Notes: generated by a model from the sequence alone, not told the origin. 64,000 bases of DNA from Porphyromonas pogonae (GCF_036320655.1 NZ_CP143258.1:868001-932000), one strand, 5' to 3'; shown: positions 25,514 through 35,600, counted from the stretch's first letter. Numbers and translations: made by a program.

Positions 25514-26764
25514 GTGGATATTAATCAATTTGAAATAATGGCTCCGGTGGGTTCTTACGAATCCTTGATGGCAGCTATAAAGGCCGGTGCCGATTCGGTT
25601 TACTTTGGGATAGAGGGGCTGAATATGCGTTCTAAATCGGCCAATAACTTCACCACAGAAGATCTCTTCAAGATATCGGAGATATGCCGGGAGGCAGGTT
25701 TGAAGAGTTACCTCACTGTAAATACGGTGATTTATGACAACGACTTGACACTCATGAGACATATTATAGACTCTGCCCGTGAGGCTCGCATATCGGCTAT
25801 CATAGCCAGTGATGTGGCAGCTATGGAATATGCTTGTCGTACGGGGGTGGAAGTGCACCTATCCACTCAACTCAATATCAGTAACGTGGAGTCTTTGAGG
25901 TTTTATGCTCACTTTGCAGATGTGGCTGTGCTGGCTCGTGAGCTCAATCTGGATCAGGTCAAAGAGATATATGATACCATCGTTCGTGAGCAGATCAAAG
26001 GGCCCAAAGGAGAGTTGCTGCGCATCGAGATGTTTGCGCACGGGGCTCTGTGTATGGCAGTCTCAGGGAAATGTTACTTGAGTCTGCACGAGCAGGATAC
26101 CAGTGCCAATAGGGGAGCTTGCTCGCAGATTTGTCGCAGGGCGTACACGGTCAAGGACAAGGATAGTCAGGTAGAGCTGGAGGTAGACAATCAGTACATC
26201 ATGTCACCCAAAGACCTCAAGACCATCCATTTTATGAATAAAATGCTCGATGCCGGTGTGAGGGTCTTTAAGATCGAAGGCAGGGCTCGAGGCCCTGAGT
26301 ATGTGCACACCGTAGTAAGTTGCTATAAAGAAGCTATACGTGCTTATTGTGCGGGTGAATTTACGGAAGATAAAATCAGAAATTGGGATGAACGTTTGGC
26401 TACAGTATTCAACCGAGGATTTTGGAATGGCTATTATCTCGGGCAGAAACTTGGTGAATGGACTCATAACTATGGCTCCTCTGCCACTAAACAAAAGATC
26501 TATATCGCCAAAGTGATCAAGTATTTTAGTAAAATAGGTGTTGCCGAGATAGAGATGGAGAGCCGTGAGTTGCACGTGGGTAACGATGTTATTATCACAG
26601 GCCCCACTACGGGCATTGTGAGTGCACAGGTGTCTGAGATCAGGTATGAGCTGGAGCCTGTAGAAAAAGCCGTAAAAGGTCAGCGTGTTTCTATCCCTGT
26701 GCCGGAGAAAGTGCGCCCGTCAGACAGAGTGTATATATTTGAAGACAGAACTATAAAGCAATAA
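25514..26764 (+). CDS. U32-family peptidase-like protein (tRNA/rRNA hydroxylation family)
   Basis: About 416 residues from GTG 25514. In-frame TTG 25496 and ATG 25538 are alternatives; GTG is chosen because it gives the short leader DINQ before FEIMAPVGSYESL, where the family normally begins. The U32 signature is visible in the span EMFAHGALCMAVSGKCYLS, followed by NRGACSQICRRAY and KDLKTIHFMNKMLDAGVRVFK. Conserved Cys residues in these motifs hold an iron-sulfur or metal site. Members related to TrhP and RlhA hydroxylate RNA rather than cleave collagen, so an RNA-modification role is likely. The stop is 2 bp before the thioesterase gene. TATCTTTG at 25467-25474 is a probable -7 box. Confidence 0.9.
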   Translation: MDINQFEIMAPVGSYESLMAAIKAGADSVYFGIEGLNMRSKSANNFTTEDLFKISEICREAGLKSYLTVNTVIYDNDLTLMRHIIDSAREARISAIIASDVAAMEYACRTGVEVHLSTQLNISNVESLRFYAHFADVAVLARELNLDQVKEIYDTIVREQIKGPKGELLRIEMFAHGALCMAVSGKCYLSLHEQDTSANRGACSQICRRAYTVKDKDSQVELEVDNQYIMSPKDLKTIHFMNKMLDAGVRVFKIEGRARGPEYVHTVVSCYKEAIRAYCAGEFTEDKIRNWDERLATVFNRGFWNGYYLGQKLGEWTHNYGSSATKQKIYIAKVIKYFSKIGVAEIEMESRELHVGNDVIITGPTTGIVSAQVSEIRYELEPVEKAVKGQRVSIPVPEKVRPSDRVYIFEDRTIKQ

Positions 26765-26766
26765 TC

Positions 26767-27177
26767 ATGAGAAAGAAAAACTATGTATTCTCACTGGATA
26801 TGAAAGTCCGTGACTATGAGTGCGATCTGCAAGGCGTAGTAAACAATGCCAACTATCAGCATTACATGGAGCATACTCGCCATGAGTTTTGGGAGTCTTA
26901 CGGTGAAAACTTTGGTGACATGCACAACAAGGGTTTGGATGCATTTGTATATAAGGTAAGTATTACTTACAAGAAGTCTTTGCGTAGCGGAGATAAGTTT
27001 TGCTCGGCTTTGACTTGTCACAAGAAAGGCCCCAAACTTATCTTTGATCAGGATATTCTTTTTGTAGATGGTTCTGTTGCAGCGAGCGGGCAAGTAGAGG
27101 TGGTAGCAGTCAAAGACGGCGAGATCACCCGAGGCGAATACTTTGATGAACTGCTCAAGGATGTTTTGGGCAAGTGA
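26767..27177 (+). CDS. Acyl-CoA thioesterase, 4HBT/YbgC hotdog family
   Basis: 136 residues, a single hotdog domain. MKVRDYECDLQGVVNNANYQ matches the family N-terminal motif, in which the Asp before xxGVVNN is the catalytic acid; YMEHTRHEFWE continues it. It would hydrolyse acyl-CoA thioesters in the cytoplasm. It begins 2 bp after the U32 gene, so the two form an operon ending at the hairpin at 27241. The acyl chain preferred cannot be read from sequence. Confidence 0.9.
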   Translation: MRKKNYVFSLDMKVRDYECDLQGVVNNANYQHYMEHTRHEFWESYGENFGDMHNKGLDAFVYKVSITYKKSLRSGDKFCSALTCHKKGPKLIFDQDILFVDGSVAASGQVEVVAVKDGEITRGEYFDELLKDVLGK

Positions 27178-27240
27178 GGATAAGCCTTCTGCCCCAATAC
27201 CCTTTGCCATCGTAAAAGAATTAGGCGTTTTATAAAAATA

Positions 27241-27277
27241 AAAAGGAGCTCTGCGTTATAATAGCAGAGCTCCTTTA
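27241..27277. terminator. Bidirectional terminator
   Basis: Arms AAAGGAGCTCTGC / GCAGAGCTCCTTT with A-rich and T-rich flanks on opposite sides. It separates the thioesterase gene from the convergent GlsB-family gene. Confidence 0.9.
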
Positions 27278-27302
27278 TTTGTAATTGCGTGCGGTTTGAA
27301 AG

Positions 27303-27572
27303 TTAGTCTTTGTTTCTGTTCCCGCCAAAGAGTAATCCTGCGATCCATAACAATACGCAAGCTCCTATGACAGCTACAATGAGTTGGACAATGATATTAG
27401 GGCTGTTTGCCGTGCCATAAGCTCCGATGAGCTCAAATAGCCAACCACCTAAGGCTCCGCCAAGGATTCCTACAATGATATTCATGATTACGCCCAGAGA
27501 GTGTCCTCTCATTATTTTTCCTGCTAAAAGACCGGCAATAAGACCGACCAAAATTGACCATAAAATACCCAT
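27303..27572 (-). CDS. GlsB/YeaQ/YmgE-family stress membrane protein
   Basis: 89 residues with three membrane helices and the Gly-rich family signature LIAGLLAGKIMRG ... GILGGALGGWLF. It belongs to the group mislabelled transglycosylase-associated protein. Members are small inner-membrane proteins induced by envelope or general stress. It lies downstream of uvrA on the same strand, with a 36-bp gap. Confidence 0.9.
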   Translation of the reverse strand: MGILWSILVGLIAGLLAGKIMRGHSLGVIMNIIVGILGGALGGWLFELIGAYGTANSPNIIVQLIVAVIGACVLLWIAGLLFGGNRNKD

Positions 27573-27608
27573 AATGTTTTGTTTTTTTTTTAGTGATTAG
27601 TTAATAGT

Positions 27609-30467
27609 TCAAATATTGGAAAACAATTCTTTCAAATATTTCCCGGTGAAGGATTCTTTACATGCAACGACTTCCTCAGGAGTACCAGCTACGACTAAAT
27701 TACCTCCGTCTTTACCGCCTTCGGGACCAAGGTCAATGACCCAATCTGCCGATTTTATTACTTCCAGATTATGCTCCACTATGACCACAGTGTGCCCTTT
27801 GGCAATAAGGGAATTGAATGCGTGCATAAGTGTCCTAATATCATGAAAGTGAAGCCCTGTAGTAGGCTCGTCAAATATAAAAAGTGTGGGCTCGTTCTTC
27901 TTTTGTCCTAAATAGTATGCAAGCTTTACTCTTTGGTTCTCACCACCGGATAGAGTAGAACTATTTTGCCCCAACTTGATATATCCTAAGCCAACTTCTT
28001 TAAGCGGTTTTAGATTATTAACAATTTTATCGCATAAGTTGTTCTTTTCCGAAGATTCATTAAAGAAAATTATAGCTTCGTTGACGGTCATTTCTAAAAT
28101 TTCGTAAATATTTTTGCCGTTAAATTCCACGTCAAGCATCTCTTTTCTGAATCTCTTGCCATTACATTCGTCGCATGGTAGCACGATGTCTGCCATAAAT
28201 TGCATCTCTACAGTGATAGTACCTTCTCCTTTACATGCCTCACACCGTCCTCCCTCTTTATTGAAGCTGAAATAATAAGGTTTGTAACCCATTTGTTTAG
28301 AGAGGGGGAGCTCAGAATAAAGTTTGCGAATCTCGTCATAAGCTCCTACATAAGTTGCCGGATTGGAGCGTGACGAGCGTCCTATATTGTTTTGGTCTAC
28401 ATATTGTACATTACTTATAGCACGCACATCTCCGGAGATGTCTTTGCAGTAAAGGGCTCCGATCGGTTCGCCCGATAGGAGTCGCTGTACCCCTTCAAAG
28501 AAAATATCCCTTACCAATGTACTTTTACCGGATCCACTCACTCCCGTTATGACTGAAATAATGTTGAGCGGGAATTTTACATTGATATTTTTGAGGTTAT
28601 GCTTCTTGGCTCCTATCACTTCTATGAAGTTGTTCCACTTTCGGCGCTGTGAGGGAATTTCCAACTTTTCACGTCCTGTAAGGTAAGCCGCCGTATATCC
28701 GGGAGTATTCTTGTTGATGTTTTTGGCTGCACCGGCATATACCACCTCACCACCAAGTCTGCCGGCATCAGGTCCTATGTCTATGATATAGTCCGCTGCC
28801 CGCATCATCTCTTCGTCATGCTCTACTACTACCACGGTGTTTCCTAAACTTTTGAGCCGTTCTATTACATGGATAAGACGTGCTGTGTCTCTTTGATGGA
28901 GTCCGATGCTGGGCTCGTCCAATACATAAAGAGAGCCTACAAGGCTACTGCCGAGCTGGGTGGCGAGGGTGATTCTCTGGCTTTCGCCACCTGAGAGTGT
29001 ATTGGACAAACGGTCTATGGTGAGATAGCTCAACCCTACTTCATCCAAAAATTGTAATCTGTTATTGATTTCTATTAATAGCCTCTTGGAGATGATTTGC
29101 TCTGTCTCGGTGAGCTTTAGATTACGGAAAAATGCAATTGCTTGCGTTATCGTCATTGCAGTAAGTTCGGAAATATTCTTACCGTCTATCTTTACACACA
29201 GGGCATCCGGCTTTAGTCGTTGGCCCTTACAAGCGGGGCAAGTAGCCTTGCCTCTGAAGTGAGCCAATCTTACACGATTTTGTATCTTGTGCATCTCTCT
29301 GCCCAGCATGTCGAAGTAGGCGTTGATACCCTCTATTGCTTGTTTGCCCCCACTTGCCGGAGTGCCGTTCCATAGTAAATCCTTTTGCTCCGCTGTGAGC
29401 TCTTCATAAGGCTTATGAATAGGGAAATTGTAGGGCTCTGATTGACGGATGAAGTATTTTTGCCATTCTTGACTTTTGGGACCTATCCAGCATGCTACAC
29501 ACCCATCGTATAAGGAGAGTTCTTTATTGGGGATTACTAAGTCTTCATCTATCCCCATTACTTTGCCGAATCCCTCACATACGGGGCATGCGCCTATGGG
29601 GTTGTTGAAGCTGAACATCTCCGGAGATGGTTCCTGGAATACCCTGCCGTCTGCTTCGAAGATATTACTGAACTCTTTAGTCCGAGCTTTAGTCTCGTCA
29701 GGTTTCTCAATCCGTAAGATACAGGTACCACGCCCTTCGAAAAAAGCGCCTTCGGCAGAGTCGGCAAGACGGCTCCATGTAGCTTCTTCCGATGATACCA
29801 CGATGCGGTCTATCAGAAGATATATCTTTTGTGATTTGTCATATTCTATATTATCCTTGATTATGTCGGATATACGCACCAGCTCGCCATTTACCATCAC
29901 TCTGGAATATCCTTGTTGTAGCTGTATCTCCAGATGGTCTTTGAGAAGTCGCCCTTCAGGAACTACTAACTCTACCAAAACAAATATACGGGTTGATTCC
30001 GGTAGCTTATGGGCATAATTGACCAGATCGTTTACCGTATGTTTCTTTACAACCTCGCCACTTTCAGGTGATATCGTTTGCCCTATACGGGCAAAGAGAA
30101 GGCGCATATATTCATATATCTCGGTAGATGTGCCTACGGTGCTGCGAGGATTCCGGCTGATGACTCTTTGCTCTATAGCTATGGCAGGAGGTATACCTTT
30201 GATCATGTCACATTCCGGCTTGGGCATTCTACCCAAGAACTGACGTGCATAGGCTGACAAGCTTTCCACATAACGTCTTTGACCTTCGGCATAGAGCGTG
30301 TCAAAAGCTAAAGAACTCTTGCCCGAACCACTCACTCCGGTGATTACAACCAATTGTCCGCGAGGTATGGTTAGGTCTATATTCTTCAGGTTATTTACTC
30401 TTGCTCCTTTTATTACGATCTCCTTCTCAGGCTCGACTCGGTGCAATGATGGCTCTTTAGTTCGCAT
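27609..30467 (-). CDS. uvrA: Excinuclease ABC subunit A
   Basis: 952 residues, tandem ABC ATPase. The first Walker A, GVSGSGKSS, is at 44-52 and its signature is LSGGESQR with LDEPSIGLHQRD. The second half has GVSGSGKSTLV, LSGGENQR and FDEPTTGLHFHD. With UvrB it finds bulky DNA lesions for nucleotide-excision repair. The C-terminal zinc module is intact (CEACKGEG ... CDECNGKR) and the middle one reads CPACKGQR. In the first half the usual CxxC before FSFN is missing: the sequence is EADGRVFQEPSPEMFSFN, then ACPVCEGFG. This variant is, to my knowledge, normal for one class of Bacteroidetes UvrA. The call of function is secure. Confidence 0.97.
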   Translation of the reverse strand: MRTKEPSLHRVEPEKEIVIKGARVNNLKNIDLTIPRGQLVVITGVSGSGKSSLAFDTLYAEGQRRYVESLSAYARQFLGRMPKPECDMIKGIPPAIAIEQRVISRNPRSTVGTSTEIYEYMRLLFARIGQTISPESGEVVKKHTVNDLVNYAHKLPESTRIFVLVELVVPEGRLLKDHLEIQLQQGYSRVMVNGELVRISDIIKDNIEYDKSQKIYLLIDRIVVSSEEATWSRLADSAEGAFFEGRGTCILRIEKPDETKARTKEFSNIFEADGRVFQEPSPEMFSFNNPIGACPVCEGFGKVMGIDEDLVIPNKELSLYDGCVACWIGPKSQEWQKYFIRQSEPYNFPIHKPYEELTAEQKDLLWNGTPASGGKQAIEGINAYFDMLGREMHKIQNRVRLAHFRGKATCPACKGQRLKPDALCVKIDGKNISELTAMTITQAIAFFRNLKLTETEQIISKRLLIEINNRLQFLDEVGLSYLTIDRLSNTLSGGESQRITLATQLGSSLVGSLYVLDEPSIGLHQRDTARLIHVIERLKSLGNTVVVVEHDEEMMRAADYIIDIGPDAGRLGGEVVYAGAAKNINKNTPGYTAAYLTGREKLEIPSQRRKWNNFIEVIGAKKHNLKNINVKFPLNIISVITGVSGSGKSTLVRDIFFEGVQRLLSGEPIGALYCKDISGDVRAISNVQYVDQNNIGRSSRSNPATYVGAYDEIRKLYSELPLSKQMGYKPYYFSFNKEGGRCEACKGEGTITVEMQFMADIVLPCDECNGKRFRKEMLDVEFNGKNIYEILEMTVNEAIIFFNESSEKNNLCDKIVNNLKPLKEVGLGYIKLGQNSSTLSGGENQRVKLAYYLGQKKNEPTLFIFDEPTTGLHFHDIRTLMHAFNSLIAKGHTVVIVEHNLEVIKSADWVIDLGPEGGKDGGNLVVAGTPEEVVACKESFTGKYLKELFSNI

Positions 30468-30587
30468 TGATAGTGTTCCGTCTTAAGCTAAATATAATTT
30501 ATAAAAATAATAAATAATTGCCGATAATTGTTTATTCGGCTTTGTATATATTCATGATAAATAGCCTGGGGAAGGTTATGTTTTTAT

Positions 30588-31796
30588 TCAATTGTTGCTA
30601 TTGACAATCAGATAAGCGATGAAGTTGTGTGCCCTGTGGTCATGGTTGGTTATAGGGTAAAAACCTTGTGTCAACTTCCCTTCGGAGTCATAATATGCCG
30701 GATGTGATTGAGTCATCTGTGTAGTAAACTTATTTATTTCAGCTTGACTCTTAAAGTAATCGACATGATATATTCCGTGTACTCCTTGGCTACATATCCT
30801 TTCATAAATAAGGTGTGCGAGATTGCCCATCGTATTTCTGAGGTTGATTTCAACACAAGGGTGCAGCCGCCTAATCTTTTCTTTGTCATCATAGAGAAGC
30901 ATGTCTACTCCTACATATCCTGTATAGTGACCTGAATATTGTTTGTGGATAAATTGGGTCAATAATGTGATCACCTCATCCAACGTCTCTGAACTTCCTA
31001 TCTCTACTGATAGCTTTTGTTTTAGCTCATGTTGTGGCATCAACACGTTACCTTGATAAGCGCCCTTGTCACTTGTTGAAAACATCGAGTATGCTTCGAA
31101 AGTAACCATGCCTTCACGGCTGATAAAAAACTCAGCAGCCCAATTGCTTGATAAGTCCAGCAAAGGCTCTATACTCAAACTCCCTTTGCCGGCCCATCTG
31201 TTCATGATCATGCGTTGTTGTCTGCCTTCCGGAATGGCATCGCAGTAAACCAGTCCTCTGCCGGAGGAGCTGAATGGAAATTTGATCAAAGCCTGACGGA
31301 GAGGACTCAGAGTGATTGCCTCCATAATAGCCTTATGGAACGCTTGAAGTTCACATCCGCAAGGAAACCAACGCGGTAAAATGTAAGAGGGTAGAGGGAT
31401 GTATCTGCTCAGATATTCCAAGCACGAGTAGGATTGATTCCTGTGGGATAGACTTGTTATGTCAGGATCTATTACTGGTAAGGTAACTTCAATGTTTTTA
31501 CCACTAAAGTATTTCTTGATTTCATCGAGCATATGAGGTTCCGGAGCCCAAACCTTGAGATCGAGTGATCGTGGCAGATGGATGTATTCGACAAGAATGC
31601 CCGAAAGATCATACACCAAGTACTCTCCATTCAAAGAATATCGAAGTAGATAATCTCCGTCATCCGCCATTACAGTGGTAAGCATGAATAGATCATGCAT
31701 CATGCTTAGGACTACTTTGGGAGCAGTATAGCTTGCTTCCCGAGGTATGCACAGAGCTTCCTCATGCCCCGGATTGAAAAGGTGTAATCTGTTCAT
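30588..31796 (-). CDS. ATP-grasp-like protein of unknown substrate
   Basis: 402 residues. The N-terminus LHLFNPGHEEALC is distinctive. An ATP-grasp pattern appears in the middle and C-terminal parts: FPFSSSGRGLVYC as a probable nucleotide-binding loop (about residue 170), and HPCVEINLRNTMGNLA as the Mg-binding Glu/Asn strand (about residue 315). Enzymes of this fold ligate a carboxylate to an amine or thiol at the cost of ATP; the substrate is not evident. Its ATG overlaps the RNase H stop codon (ATGA), so the two are coupled. Confidence 0.7.
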   Translation of the reverse strand: MNRLHLFNPGHEEALCIPREASYTAPKVVLSMMHDLFMLTTVMADDGDYLLRYSLNGEYLVYDLSGILVEYIHLPRSLDLKVWAPEPHMLDEIKKYFSGKNIEVTLPVIDPDITSLSHRNQSYSCLEYLSRYIPLPSYILPRWFPCGCELQAFHKAIMEAITLSPLRQALIKFPFSSSGRGLVYCDAIPEGRQQRMIMNRWAGKGSLSIEPLLDLSSNWAAEFFISREGMVTFEAYSMFSTSDKGAYQGNVLMPQHELKQKLSVEIGSSETLDEVITLLTQFIHKQYSGHYTGYVGVDMLLYDDKEKIRRLHPCVEINLRNTMGNLAHLIYERICSQGVHGIYHVDYFKSQAEINKFTTQMTQSHPAYYDSEGKLTQGFYPITNHDHRAHNFIAYLIVNSNN

Positions 31797-32416
31797 TTAC
31801 GACCGAAATCGGCGGGAATTTCTCCCCAGCGGGCAGTATCCCATTTATATATATGTGTGGTGAACGTATTTTGCCGCAGCCAGTTTTCGGCGCGTTGGAT
31901 AAGGTCGAATATAGGTTCATTCACCGGAGTACGTTTTATGAGCGTTTTACATTGCTTCTTTTTTATCCATGAAATGGCTGTCATGCTATCCGTATATATA
32001 GGCATGGGGCTATTCATTTTTTTGAGCAGTGCAAGTCCGTGCACCAAAGCAAGAAACTCTCCTATATTATTGGTGCCTTGTTCCAAAGGCCCTACATGAA
32101 AGATTTGTCTGTGCGACTCTGTAAATACTCCTCTGTATTCCATTTTTCCCGGATTACCACTACAAGCTGCATCTACACAAATACTGGGGACAATGACTTT
32201 GGAGGGCTGGTTATTGGCTGCAGTAGTAGAACCATAGTTTTTACGGTAATATACCTCATATCCATCCTCCATAGCTTTGCGAGCTTCTTCAAAGGAGAGA
32301 AAGCTCTTGTATTTGGCTCCTAAATATCCTTCTACCTGCGCTAAACAAGCATTCCATGTCTCATAAATACCCGGATTGGTTCCTTCCCAGACTACATACC
32401 ATTTTTTTTGTGCCAC
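31793..32416 (-). CDS. rnhA: Ribonuclease H with viroplasmin-like N-terminal domain
   Basis: 207 residues from GTG 32416, chosen because AQKKWYVVWEGTNPGIYETW is the usual start of the hybrid-binding (viroplasmin/caulimovirus VI) domain; a longer frame would run into the TPR gene. The RNase H fold covers about 75-205. Its acidic residues lie in ICVDAACSGNPG, NNIGEFLALVHGL, PIYTDSMTAISW and the final PADFGRK, giving the D-E-D-D set. It degrades RNA in RNA-DNA hybrids. Its stop codon overlaps the next ATG by 4 bp, and the TPR gene ends 16 bp upstream. Confidence 0.92.
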   Translation of the reverse strand: MAQKKWYVVWEGTNPGIYETWNACLAQVEGYLGAKYKSFLSFEEARKAMEDGYEVYYRKNYGSTTAANNQPSKVIVPSICVDAACSGNPGKMEYRGVFTESHRQIFHVGPLEQGTNNIGEFLALVHGLALLKKMNSPMPIYTDSMTAISWIKKKQCKTLIKRTPVNEPIFDLIQRAENWLRQNTFTTHIYKWDTARWGEIPADFGRK

Positions 32417-32432
32417 GATTGATCCTGTCTTT

Positions 32433-33443
32433 TTAGTATATACCGCCTTGGTATAGATTCTTACCGACGGATTCAGAAGTGCCGTTTTCAGGTGACAGAT
32501 TCTCTGCTTTTTCAGATAATTCCTTTGCCTTATCATCCCTATCGATTTTGTGGTAGAAGTCAATAGCTATTTTGAGTAGATGATAGTCTTCAGGGTTTTC
32601 TTCTATTGCATTATCTATATATTCTTCTGCCTCGGCATTCTTTCCCATAGCAATCAGTGTACGAGCTATACCTCTATGCGCTTCCAAGTTGAAAGGATTG
32701 AGCTCAAGAGCTGTATAGTAAAAGTCAAGGGCTCTTTGCATATCCTCTTGCTTCGTTGCTATATCTGCCAGCATCAGGGGGACTTTCTCTTCCTCTTCGT
32801 TGATATTTTTGATTTGCTCCAGATCACTCTTAGCTTCTTCCAATCGATCAATAGAGTTGAGGTATTCTGCTCTTAGTAGAAGTGCTGTGTAGGGATTCTC
32901 TCCTTCGATCCGTAACGCTTTATTGAGTATATCTACTGCTTCCTCTGCCCTTTTCAACGCATAGAGTGCACGGGCTTTCAATAGCAATGCTATCATTTGC
33001 TCGTCGGGTTCGGAGGTTGTTTTGAGGGCTTTGTCTGCATCGCCAAGGGCTTCTTCAATATCTCCGATTTGCAAGAGTAGAGTGCTTTTTCTGATCAAGG
33101 TAAGCGTATGATTGGGCTGATCCTCCAGCAACATATTCATCGCTTGAAGGCCTTCCTCTTCCTCTCCATCCATGAGTAAGGCTTCAGAGAGGTAATATAG
33201 TGTTTCGAAACGCGGTGCAAGCTCAAAGGATTTCCTCAAAGCATTTACGGCAAACTTTACTTCTCCTATTTTTATGGCTCTTATGGCATCGAACTTCAAC
33301 ACGTCTGCCTGACGCAAAGCTTCCTTATTGTCTTCAATATCACTTGTTGCATCAGATGCATTTGTTACTTTTTCTTTACTTGTGGGCAATGACTCTGCTT
33401 TATCAGAGCTTTGGGCTCCGAACAATTTTTTGAAAAAACTCAT
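32433..33443 (-). CDS. Cytoplasmic TPR-repeat protein
   Basis: 336 residues from ATG 33443 (MSFFKKLFGAQ). An in-frame ATG at 33530 adds 29 residues that are less likely. There is no signal peptide. About seven TPR units run from residue 45 to 320, for example IGDIEEALGDADKALKTTSE, LKRAEEAVDILNKALRIEG and QRALDFYYTALELNPFNLEA. It probably acts as a docking scaffold, partner unknown. It is the first gene of a three-gene unit with RNase H and the ATP-grasp protein. Confidence 0.85.
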   Translation of the reverse strand: MSFFKKLFGAQSSDKAESLPTSKEKVTNASDATSDIEDNKEALRQADVLKFDAIRAIKIGEVKFAVNALRKSFELAPRFETLYYLSEALLMDGEEEEGLQAMNMLLEDQPNHTLTLIRKSTLLLQIGDIEEALGDADKALKTTSEPDEQMIALLLKARALYALKRAEEAVDILNKALRIEGENPYTALLLRAEYLNSIDRLEEAKSDLEQIKNINEEEEKVPLMLADIATKQEDMQRALDFYYTALELNPFNLEAHRGIARTLIAMGKNAEAEEYIDNAIEENPEDYHLLKIAIDFYHKIDRDDKAKELSEKAENLSPENGTSESVGKNLYQGGIY

Positions 33444-33657
33444 TATTACAATTGTTTTATTCCTGTTGATTTCAACAAAGTAACTAAAAAAGGAGCTAAA
33501 CTCTATAAATAGTGCGTTAAAAACGGACAAAACCTAAAATTTGTTGCCTAAAATTAGTGTTTCATGAAAATAAATCCTTTATTTTGTATATAATAACATA
33601 TATAATGTGTGATCAAGAGTCTTTTTAAGATTCAAACTCTGCTCAAATTTTTTTTAT

Positions 33658-35511
33658 ATGGAAACACAACAAAACCCAAATCCGGATAACTCTAAAGAAA
33701 TCCGTAGCGATCTTTCCAACGAAGTAAATCAAGAATCAACAGAATCCTTAACAGAAAAAAGTGTCAATGATTCTTCGGAGAGCAATGCTAAACTTTCCGA
33801 TTTGACTCCGGAAGTGTTAGTTGACCAGTTGGCTTTACTTCTTCAACAGTCGGAATTGCCTAAACGTCAACAAGTAGAGGCTTATAAATCCGCATTTTAT
33901 AAGATCAAACAGCAAGCTCAGCAGACTGAGTCTGAAAGTAATTCCGAATCAAATGCTGATGATGCCGATGTCAATGAACAGCGGCTCAAAGATCTGTTGA
34001 ACCTTTTCAAAGACAAAAATCAAAAACGATTGGAGGAAGTAGAGAAGCAGCAGACTGAAAATCTTAATAAAAAGCAAACTTTGCTTACCAAATTGAAGGA
34101 GTTATTGTCAAGCTCGGATGAGTTTGGTAAGATAAGTCCTATATTCCACGACATTCGATCCGAATGGAAAGAGATCGGTTCTGTACCTGAGTCTCAAACC
34201 GGAGATTTGCAAAAGGAATACAATGCCTTGGTTGAGCAATTCTACGACCTTAAACAAATCAATGATGAATTTAGGGAATATGACTTCAAGAAGAATCTCG
34301 AAGCTAAGCGAGAATTGATTTCTGAAGCCGAAAAGCTAACACAAGATCCTGATCCTATACACGCTTTCAGAATGTTGCAAAACCTGCATCATCAATGGCG
34401 TGAGCTTGGTCCTGTAGCAAGGGATTTGAGAGAATCTATCTGGAATGAATTCAAAACATTCTCTACCACTATCAATAGACGTCATCAAGAGCTTTTTGAA
34501 AATAGGAAGGAACAAGAGCAGCAGAATCTTGAGAATAAAACTCTCTTGTGTGAAGAGGTAGAAGGGGTGTTGCAGGAGAAGGCCTCCACTGCCAATGAAT
34601 GGGATCAACTCACACAGCGAATACTTGATATCCAAACGAGGTGGAAGAATATTGGTTTCGCTCCCAAGAAAGATAATGAGACTATCTACCAGCGCTTCCG
34701 CAAAGCTTGTGACGAGTTTTTCCAAAACAAGAGTGTATTTTTCTCTACGCTGAGAAATGAATTGCAACAGAATCTTGAGAAAAAGCGCGCTTTGCTCAAA
34801 GAAGCTGAAGCATTGAAAGACAGTACCGATTGGAAAAAAACTACCGATCGCCTGATCAATCTACAGAAAGAATGGAAAAAAGTGGGTAGTGTACCTCGCA
34901 AATACAGCAATGAGATATGGAAGCAATTCCAAACAGCTTGCGATGCTTTCTTTGCTAAGAAAAAAGAAGAGCAAGGTGATACTTTCGCTCTCGAAAAAGA
35001 AAACCTCAAAAAGAAGAAGGATATTATTGATGCCTTGACAAAAATATCTGATACAGGTAATCTCGACGAGATCAGAGATAAAGTCAATGAACTTACTGCC
35101 GAATGGCGCAAAGTAGGACATGTTCCTTTCAAGGATAAGGAGCAGGTTTATAAAAATTACCATGCTGCTCTTGACCATATATACTCCAATTTCAAGATCG
35201 ATCGCAACCAGCGCCGACTCGAAGGATACAGCGCTACACTGGATGAACTGGATGCTGAGAGCGACCGTGGTACGCTCATAGGTGAGAAGAACCGAATGAC
35301 TCGAATTATGGAGCGTATGAAGCAGGAATTGCAGACTTATACCAATAATCTGAGCTTCCTCAACATCAGTAGTAAGGGTGGCAATGGCCTCCTCAAAGAG
35401 ATGGAGCATAAGCAGTCAAAACTCAAACAAGACATTGCTTTGATGGAAGAGAAGATAGCTCTTATCGACGATAAGCTCAATTCGATATATGATGATGACG
35501 ATGAAGAATAA
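33658..35511 (+). CDS. DUF349-repeat coiled-coil protein
   Basis: 617 residues. The N-terminal 110 are hydrophilic, Ser/Asn/Glu-rich and probably disordered. The rest is a series of DUF349 helical repeats, recognisable by recurrent W-[KR]-x-[IVL]-G-x-[VA]-P motifs: EWKEIGSVPESQ, QWRELGPVARD, RWKNIGFAPKKD, EWKKVGSVPRKY and EWRKVGHVPFKD. It ends in an acidic DDDDEE tail. The molecular role of these proteins in Bacteroidetes is not established. It is divergent from the TPR gene and has its own terminator at 35601. Confidence 0.88.
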   Translation: METQQNPNPDNSKEIRSDLSNEVNQESTESLTEKSVNDSSESNAKLSDLTPEVLVDQLALLLQQSELPKRQQVEAYKSAFYKIKQQAQQTESESNSESNADDADVNEQRLKDLLNLFKDKNQKRLEEVEKQQTENLNKKQTLLTKLKELLSSSDEFGKISPIFHDIRSEWKEIGSVPESQTGDLQKEYNALVEQFYDLKQINDEFREYDFKKNLEAKRELISEAEKLTQDPDPIHAFRMLQNLHHQWRELGPVARDLRESIWNEFKTFSTTINRRHQELFENRKEQEQQNLENKTLLCEEVEGVLQEKASTANEWDQLTQRILDIQTRWKNIGFAPKKDNETIYQRFRKACDEFFQNKSVFFSTLRNELQQNLEKKRALLKEAEALKDSTDWKKTTDRLINLQKEWKKVGSVPRKYSNEIWKQFQTACDAFFAKKKEEQGDTFALEKENLKKKKDIIDALTKISDTGNLDEIRDKVNELTAEWRKVGHVPFKDKEQVYKNYHAALDHIYSNFKIDRNQRRLEGYSATLDELDAESDRGTLIGEKNRMTRIMERMKQELQTYTNNLSFLNISSKGGNGLLKEMEHKQSKLKQDIALMEEKIALIDDKLNSIYDDDDEE

Positions 35512-35600
35512 CTCTTAGAAAATAGAATCCGATCTCGGGTATTTTCAAGAAATATCTTTCTACCATTAATGTAGATCTATTTAGATTTAATTATACAATA

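Noticed and set aside
25514-26764. Naming the U32 protein a collagenase
   Set aside because: Domain order fits the RNA-hydroxylation members of the family; no secretion signal is present.
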